Positions 56,080 to 64,000 of a stretch of DNA of 64,000 nucleotides are shown piece after piece (positions within the stretch are counted from its first letter, which is position 1; each line of letters opens with the position of its first letter). The stretch spans positions 14,663,001 to 14,727,000 of the forward strand of contig JAVHKY010000004.1 in assembly GCA_035079385.1 (NCBI GenBank), written 5' to 3'. A model generated the notes under the pieces. The model ran no database searches. It was given only the letters and a program-made list of their open reading frames with translations, and was not told the origin of the DNA. The DNA comes from Aspidiotus rigidus. Taxonomy: Eukaryota; Arthropoda; Insecta; Hemiptera; Diaspididae. The translations under genes were made by a program, and so were the position numbers.

Positions 56080-59000
56080 ATGCTACTGTCTGGTCGTGGT
56101 CAAAGTTTCCAGGGTCGTAATCCAAATTTCTGTATACAAACTAGGAATTCCATGGTCGGGGTCAAAATTTTCTATTCAAAACATATAAATTCCATGGTCA
56201 TGGCTAAAATGTTCTGTTCACAACATGGGACTTTCGAAATTGTGGTCAAAATTTTTCAAAGTTTTTCCATCAGCAACAGCAATTCTATGGTTGTGGTGGA
56301 AATTATGAGTTGTCGTGGCCAAAACTTTTTGCCTAGAAGTAGAAATTCCATAGTCTTGATCAAATTTTCTGTCCACAACATAGGAACTCCATGGTTATGG
56401 TCAAAATTTTCCATCTATAGCTAAGAATTCCTTGGTCAGAGTCGACATTTTCCATGGCCGTGGTCAACACTATTTATCAATTTAGGAATTCCATAGTCTT
56501 AGTCAACATTTTCTATCCACCGCATAGAAATCCCATCGTTGTGGCCAAAATGTTCCGTCAACATTATATAAAGTCTATGGTCACCGTCAAAATCTTCTGT
56601 GCACAATTTAGGGATTACAAAGTCGTGGTCATAACTTTCTATGGTATTGGTCAACATTTTTCATGGTTGTGGTAAAAACTTTTTGTCCTGAATTAGGAAT
56701 TTCACGGTCTTGATCTAATAATTTTTCATCTACAAGTAGAAATATTGTGATCCTGATGAAAATTTTCCGTCCACGACGTAGGAATTTCATGGTCATGTTT
56801 GAAATATTGAAGTAAGTAGTAGGTTGAAATTTTTCATCCAACAATTAAGAATTCTATGGTAGCGGGCAAAATTTTCTGTCCACAACCTAAAGGAACTGGG
56901 AAGTCGTCAAAATTTTTCATGATTGTAGTCAAAATTTCATAGTTGTAGCCCAAACTTTTGGCCTACAATTAGGGATTCTATGGTCTTGATCTAATTTTTC
57001 ATCCACAACATAAAAATTTTTTGACTATGGTCGAAATTTTCTGTGTACAACAAGAGTTTTCATGGTCTTGATCAAATCAAAATTTTCCATCTATAACGTA
57101 GAAATTTTATGGTCGTTGTCGAAATTTTCCGTAGCTGTGGCCAAAATATTTTGTCTACCGTATATGAGTTCCAAAGTCGTGCTCGAAGTTTCATATTTGT
57201 TGCCCAAACTTTTTGGCCAGAACTAGGAATTTCATGGTCGTGATCTGATTTTTTATCCACAACATGAAAATTTGATGGCCGTGATTGAAATTTTCTATGT
57301 TTATAGCTAAAAAGTTGCCCTCCACAACATATTATGAATTCCAAAGTCGTGGTCAAAATTTTCCAAAGTCGTGGCCAAAGTTTTATGGTTATGGCAGAAA
57401 CTTTTTGCCCAGCGAACTATGAATTTCATGGTCCTGATCAAATTTTACAATCACAACATAAAAATTCCATGGCCGTGTTCAAAATTTTCCATGCGTTCGT
57501 GGTCAAAGTTTTTCATCCACAACATAGGGCTTTTTTAGTCGGAGTAACAATTTTTTATGATTGTGGTTGAAACCTTCCATTACCGGAATCGTTGTCAAAA
57601 TTTTTTGTCCACAACATAGGAATTCCATAGTTTTGATTTACACCGAATAAAAATCTCATTATTGTGGCCAAAATGGAAGTTCTGAAGTTGTGGTAAAAAT
57701 TTTCCATCTACATCATAAAAAGTTTATATGGTCACCATCAAAATTTTCTCTGCTCAACTTAGGGATTACAAAGTCATGGTCGTCAAAATTCTTCATGGTT
57801 GTGGTACAAACTTTTTGTCCAGATGGTCTTGATCTAATTTTTCACTCACAACTAGGAATTTTGTGATCTTGGTAAGAATTTTCTGTCCATGACGTAGGAA
57901 TTTTATGATCATGCTTGAAATATTCCGGTAGTAGGTTGGAATTTTTCATTCAAAAACTAGGAATTCTATGGTTGTGGCCAACATTTTCTGTCAACAACGC
58001 GACATAGAAATACGGAAGTTTTGGTCAAACTTTCCTATGGTTCTGGTCCACATTTTTTATGGTTGTGGCCCCTGTCCAGAACTGGGAATTTCATAGTTTC
58101 GATAGAATTTTTCCTCCACGACGAGGAATTTCTTGGTCATGTTTGAAATATCCTACAATTATAGATTGAAATTTTCCATCGATAACAAACTAGGGATTCC
58201 ATGGCTTTACTCACTATTTTCCATCCACAACATAGGAATTCAATGGTTGTGGTCAAAATTTTCTGTCTCCCACATAAAGAAATTCCAAAGTAGCCAAAAA
58301 TCGTTGAAGGTTGTGGTTAAAATTTTATAGTTGTAGCCCAAACTTTTGGCCCTGGATTAGGAATTTCATGGTCTTGATGCAATTCTTCAACCACAACATG
58401 AAAATTCAATGGCCGGGGTGAAAATTTTCTATGGTTGTGGTCAAACTTTTATAGTTGTAGCCCAAACTTTTGGCCCAGGATTAGGAATTTCATGGTCTCT
58501 TGCCAATTCTTCGTTTACAATATGAAAATTCCATCGCCGTTGTTGAAATTTACCATGGTCGTGTTCAGAAATTTTCTGTCTACAACTTGGTTTTAATCAA
58601 AGCAGAATTTTCCATCCACAACATAGAAATTCTATTGTTGTAGTAGAAATTTTCAGTGGCTGTGACCAAAATATTTTGCACACTTACATAAGAATTCCAA
58701 AATCGTGGTCCAAATTTTCTCTGGTTGTGGTTAAAGTTCATGGTCTTGATTTACTTAATTTTTCATTCACATCATGAAAATTTAATGCCCTTGGTCAAAT
58801 GTTTCCCTGGTTGTGCCTGAAAATTTCCTATCCCCAGAACATAATATAAAATCCATCGTCGTGGTCGAAATTTTCCATAGTCGTGGTCAAAGTATTATGG
58901 TTGTGGTCCAAACTTTTTGCTCAGAATTAGGAATTCTAAGGTCTTGGTCTAATTTTTCAACCAAAACACAAAAATTCGATGGCCGTGGTTGTAAATTTTT

Positions 59001-61930
59001 GTCCACAACATAATATTATAAATTGCAAAGTTGTAGTCAAAATTTTCTATGGTCGTAGTCAAGGATCTATGGTTGTGACCCCAACTTTTTGGGCAGAACT
59101 AGGAATTTTATGGTCTTGATCTAATTTTTCATCCACAACATGAAAATTAGATGACCGTGGTCGAAAATATTCATAATTGTGGCCTGTCTGCAACATAATA
59201 TCATAAATTCCAAAGTTGTGGTCAAAATTTTCCATAGTTGTAGTCAAAGATTGATGGTTATGGCCCAATTTTTTCGGCCAGAACTAGGAATTTTATGGTC
59301 CCAATTTTTCATCCACAACATGAAAATTCGATGGCCGTGGTCGAAAATATTCATAATTGTGGCCTGTCCGCAACATAATATCATAAATTCCAAAGTTGTG
59401 GTCAAAATTTTCGATAGTTGTAGTCAAAGATTTATGGTTATGACCCCAACTTTTTGGCCAGAACTAGGAATTTTATAGTCTTGATGTAATTTTTCATCTA
59501 CAATATTATGGAAAATTCCATAGCCGTGGTCGAAATTTTCTATGGTTGTAGCCAAAAAGTTCCCCTCCACGACGTATTACAAATTCCACAGTCGTGGTCA
59601 AAATTTTCCATAATTCTAGTCAAAGATTTATGGTTGTGGCCCAAACTTTTTGGCCAGAACTAGGAATTTTATGGTCTTGATCTAATTTTTCATCAACAAC
59701 ATGAAAATTTGATGGCCGTGGTCGAAAATATTAATAATTGTGGCCAGTCCGCAACATAATATCATAAATTCCAAAGTTGTGGTCAAAATTTTCCATAGTT
59801 GTAGTCAAAGATTTACGGTTGTGACCCCAACTTTTTGGCCAGAACTAAGGATTTTATGGTCTTGATCTAATTTTTCATCCACAACATGAAAATTTGATGG
59901 CCATGGTCGAAAATATTCATAATTGTGGCCTGTCCGCAACATAATATCATAAATTCCAAAGTTGTGGTCAAAATTTTCGATAGTTGTAGTCAAAGATTTA
60001 TGGTTATGACCCCAACTTTTTGGCCAGAACTAGGAATTTTATAGTATTGATGTAATTTTTCATCTACAATATTATGGAAAATTCCATCGCCGTGGTCGAA
60101 ATTTTCTATGGTTGTAGCCAAAAAGTTCCCCTCCACGACGTATTACAAATTCCACAGTCGTGGTCAAAATTTTCCATAATTGTAGTCAAAGATTTATGGT
60201 TGTGGCCCAAACTTTTTGGCCAGAACTAGGAATTTTATGATCTTGATCTAATTTTTCATCCACAACATGAAAATTAGATGACCGTGGTCGAAAATATTCA
60301 TAATTGTGGCCTGTCTGCAACATAATATCATAAATTCAGAAGTTGTGGTCAAAATTTTCCATAGTTGTAGTCAAAGATTGATGGTTATGGGCCAATTTTT
60401 TCGGCCAGAACTAGGAATTTTACGGTCCTAATTTTTCATCCACAACATGAAAATTCGATGGCCGTGGTCGAAAATATTCATAATTGTGGCCTGTCCGCAA
60501 CATAATATCATAAATTCCAAAGTTGTGGTCAAAATTTTCGATAGTTGTAGTCAAAGATTTATGGTTATGACCCCAACTTTTTGGCCGGAACTAGGAATTT
60601 TATAGTCTTGATGTAATTTTTCATCTACAATATTATGGAAAATTCCATAGCCGTGGTCGAAATTGTCCATAATTGTAGTCAAAGATTTATGGTTGTGGCC
60701 CAAACTTTTTGGCCAGTACTAGGAATTTTATGATCTTGATCTAATTTTTCATCAACAACATGAAAATTTGATGGCCGTGGTCGAAAATATTAATAATTGT
60801 TGCCAGTCCGCAACATAATATCATAAATTCCAAAGTTGTGGTCAAAATTTTCCATAGTTGTAGTCAAAGATTTACGGTTGTGACCCCAACTTTCTGGCCA
60901 GGACTAGGAATTTTATGGTCTTGATCTAATTTTTCATCCACAACATGAAAATTCGATGGCCGTGGTCAAAAATATTCATAATTGTGGCCTGTCCGCAACA
61001 TAATATCATAAATTCCGAAGTTGTGGTCAAAATTTTCGATAGTTGTAGTCAAAGATTTACGGTTGTGACCCCAACTTTTTGGCCAGAACCTGGGATCTTA
61101 TGGTCTTGATGTAATTTTTCATCTACAATATTATGGAAAATTCCATAGCCGTGGTCGAAATTTTCTATGGTTGTAGCCAAAAAGTTCCCTTCTACGACGT
61201 ATTACAAATTCCACAGTCGTGGTCAAAATTTTCCATAATTGTAGTCAAAGATTTATGGTTGTGGCCCAAACTTTTTGGCCAGTACTAGGAATCTTATGAT
61301 CTTGATCTAATTTTTCATCAACAACATGAAAATTTGATGGCCGTGGTCGAAAATATTAATAATTGTGGCCAGTCCGCAACATAACATCATAAATTCCAAA
61401 GTTGTGGTCAAAATTTTCCATAGTTGTAGTCAAAGATTCACGGTTGTGACCCCAAATTTTTGGCCAGGACTAGGAATTTTATAGTCTTGATCTAATTTTT
61501 CATCTACAATATGATGGAAAAATCCATGGCCGTGGTCGAAATTTTCTATTGTTGTAGCCAAAAAATTCTCCTCCACAACATATTACAAATTCTACAGTCG
61601 TGGGCAAAATTTTCCATAGTCATGGTCAAAATCTTATGGATGTGGCTCAATTTGCCCAGAACTAACAATTTTATGGTCTCGATCTAATTTTTTACTCACA
61701 ACATGAAAATTCGATGGCCGTGGTCAAAATTTTCCATCCACGACGCCAAAACAATATTTTCCGCCCACAATGTAGAAATTCCATAGTCATGGTCGAAATT
61801 TTCCGTGGCCGTTGTCAAAATTTTCTGTATACACTACTGTAATTTCAAAATCGTGGTCGAAATTTCCCATGGCCTTAATTAAAATTTTCCATGCACTACT
61901 ACAATCCCACGGTCACAACCCAGTGATTCT
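56080..61930 (+). repeat. Second large tandem array (5.85 kb), GTGGTCAAAATTTTCC-based
   Basis: Short modules of the form ATGGYCGTGGTCAAAATTTTCC, CCACAACATAGGAATTCC and TTTTTGGCCAGAACTAGGAA alternate throughout. From about 59,000 the array becomes regular: a unit of about 190 bp, and a higher-order period of about 565 bp (GTAGCCAAAAAGTTCCC at about 59,548, 60,113 and 61,175). The left part (56-58.8 kb) is much more diverged. Many short frames on both strands are repeat by-products. Confidence 0.92.
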
Positions 61931-63780
61931 ACTCGATACTCTTAGTGGACTTCCTGGTGACCTCCAACCAAATTAACGTTGACATATTTCTTCAGATCGA
62001 TAAAATATCAGGAGAAAAAGTTCATCAAGACTGAGATTTCTTTTACCATCTGTCAGACGCGTAGCAAAGATGATATCAGGAATGAGGAAGAGGGAGGAAT
62101 TGATCAGGATTCAGGTTGATGCAGGCAAGTACTGCTTATATGTTACCGATATGCAATTTCCGCACGATTTGCCAATGTTGGAGTTTGATAGAGGCAGTAA
62201 TGGGTTCAGAAAATGATTTTAGACAGAAGATATTCCATAACTATTCACGTTTTTTTATCGCTCATTCCCCCTAATTCTCTCTCATGAATCCATCCCTGTA
62301 GAGGGAGAGGGAGCAAGAGGGAAAAGTTTATCTTAGTATCACTTCCCTCGTAATTCTTCAGGCTCAAACACTGTAAATTTCTCATCTCTTTTCTGAAGAA
62401 AAGCTTACATCTTAGAATTCTTTCACATGCCTCATTATTTGCATGGTGTAATCGTATAATTCTGAGCTCGCTGAAATTTTTTCAAATCTCAAAAGCTCTC
62501 AAGAGTTCAAAATTTAAAATTTTTCGAGGTTTCACTCTTCCCTACAAGGTTAGGTTAAGCGTGCGGACGGTCGGACGTTTACAGTGACTTTAATCAAGGA
62601 AGCACATTTCCGAATGGATTTGAACGTAGGAGATCTCGTGTATGAGGTGATTGTCCAAACGATTTTGCCACTCGGGTAAATTTTTCGGAATTTCTCCTCT
62701 CTTTACTTTGCACAAGACTTTAGCAGGATTTTATAGATGTTAATAGGAAACACGTTTCGACAGTGACAAAATGATAACTTTCTGAAAGAAGCTGCATTTT
62801 AGTGGGGTGTCTTGTAGAGAGGTAAATTCGAAGAGAATAAACTAAGTTGAGGCTGCAGAGTAAAAGTATGAATATGAACAGATCTTCGATGATGGATCCA
62901 TAAATAGACACGTGGATAACGATATAGTCTAAAAACCCGATTAGCCAGTCTTGCAGCCTACAAGTCCTCTTTATCAATTTCTCTTTATTCAGTACATAAT
63001 CTTCATCAATCTGATGGTGGTCATCGTTTACAATGAGAAAACCTTCGTGAACTGTGTACAGCTTCCGCAATTTACGTTACTTCCTCCGGTTTCTCATATT
63101 TTTGTCTCGAACGCAGACATAAGAATGTTGAAATGGTGATTTACCTTCATATTTGGAACTTATGAACCGAAAGATGGATTGAAATCGGCACCGCTCTCGT
63201 AATGTTGCATCAGCGATACTCTTTTCTCTCAATTAGAAACTCGTTTCCGAGAATGACCTTTAAGACCCGCTCAATATCTCTCGATTAATACCCTTATTTT
63301 CACGACAGTCCACAACCACCAGACTGTACGTATTTGATCTACTCGTTAGTACGTACCCCAACTAGGATGTACCTCAGGACATATCAGCGGATTCGACAGC
63401 AACACGTTGGTGACAGACCGGAAATATTCTGTCACCTTACTCCTTGTATGATTAAAATATTAAGTATGTACCTATGCGCGACACGATTGCAAGTATTGTA
63501 ATTAGTAATCAAAATACGAGAATGTGTGGATAGACGGACGACTTTCTCACATATCATCACTTACCTCACCTTGGGTATTAACTCTCGCGCAGAATAAATT
63601 CTCTCGCTCCATCTCTTTCTTACTATAGCTCATCAGCATCGCTCAAAATGACCAATGGCCATTCACGCTGTGCAAAGCGACTCGCTTTAACGACGTGTAC
63701 GTAACGTCCATAAGTATTACGATTAGTGTTCGGTACATGTTTTACGAAAGTTCATCTGTCAACACTTCATTTTAGAAAAC
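61931..63780. other. Unassigned right flank
   Basis: A 116-codon minus-strand frame at 63,070-62,720 lacks an ATG and any recognised motif. A small candidate terminal exon at about 63,219-63,165 (-), encoding VSLMQHYESGADFNPSFGS then stop, looks protein-like but has a poor acceptor. Neither is supported enough to call. Confidence 0.3.
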
Positions 63781-63792
63781 AACATCGAGTGG

Positions 63793-63981
63793 ATGTTTGC
63801 GGAAATAGTTGCCCGGTTAGTGGAAAGGTATCTCTCTTACGGGAGCAAGAGCCTTATTTACCCTGATAGAAAAAGGGATGGTGTACTTGTAAAACAGTCA
63901 ACCACACTCCTTGAACGAATTAGGGTCCCCTACGAATTCAATACCTCAACATGGAACAAGGGAAGGCCTGAAACAGAGTAA
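63793..63981 (+). CDS. Hypothetical 62-residue frame or terminal exon
   Basis: ATG at 63,793, stop at 63,979-63,981. A plausible acceptor (TTCATTTTAG) at about 63,776 would extend the frame as ENNIEW upstream of the Met. Composition is balanced (MFAEIVARLVERYLSYGSKS...) unlike the AT-rich surroundings, so it may be real, but no family is recognised and no promoter or partner exon was established. Confidence 0.25.
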   Translation: MFAEIVARLVERYLSYGSKSLIYPDRKRDGVLVKQSTTLLERIRVPYEFNTSTWNKGRPETE

Positions 63982-64000
63982 ATCCAAGACGAGGACCCAT

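Noticed and set aside
56080..60000. Many 60-115 codon frames in the second array
   Set aside because: Products of tandem repetition of GTGGTCAAAATTTTCC; none resembles a protein.
62720..63070. 116-codon minus-strand frame with a hydrophobic middle
   Set aside because: No ATG, no recognised motif and no clear splice sites; left unannotated.

Overview
This is a repeat-rich nuclear window from an arthropod, almost certainly an insect. The evidence is AT-rich intergenic DNA with spliceosomal introns, short secreted-protein genes with insect-style signal peptides, non-LTR retrotransposons, Penelope-like elements, DNA transposons and their non-autonomous relatives, satellites, and a nuclear copy of mitochondrial DNA with cytb followed by nad1 on the opposite strand. 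A hemipteran (sternorrhynchan-like) source is only a guess. Nothing bacterial or viral was seen.

Only two host protein genes can be supported, both on the minus strand and both needing splicing. The first (12,889-14,023) encodes a His/Pro-rich then Gly-rich secreted protein; a 9-nt first coding exon supplies MNK and completes the signal peptide, and a TATA box lies upstream. The second (37,451-49,569) is a five-exon gene for a 171-residue secreted protein of unknown function. All its introns are phase 0. Two of them are large and packed with mobile DNA: the last holds a LINE relic and (ATTT)n-rich duplications, and the first holds a hAT-type MITE, a mitochondrial insertion and a long-TIR element.

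Layout: 0.4-1.7 kb LINE relic (-); 2.6-4.1 kb Penelope-like element (-); 4.6-6.7 kb Jockey/I-like LINE with RNase H (+); 7.0-7.8 kb AT-rich inverted-repeat element; 8.2-10.8 kb tandemly duplicated LINE RT-tail/RNase H fragments; 12.9-14.2 kb gene 1; 15.0-16.6 kb LINE endonuclease fragment; 17.0-25.5 kb satellite array interrupted by a 4.7-kb DDE transposon with exact 31-bp TIRs and a 4-bp target duplication; 25.6-28 kb foldback element and diverged tandem repeats; 28.9-31.2 kb LINE relic split by satellite-bearing elements; 31.8-37.1 kb Penelope-like elements in a large inverted arrangement; 37.4-49.6 kb gene 2 with its intron contents; 50.8-53.5 kb TIR element inside a LINE relic; 54.8-55.4 kb third Penelope-like fragment; 56.1-61.9 kb second tandem array; 62-64 kb unassigned.

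The transposon insertions give a relative order of events: the satellite is older than the DDE transposon and the TA-flanked foldback inserted into its monomers, and the LINE relics are older than the satellite-bearing and TIR elements that interrupt them. Splice sites and families were read by eye; no database search or RNA evidence was available.
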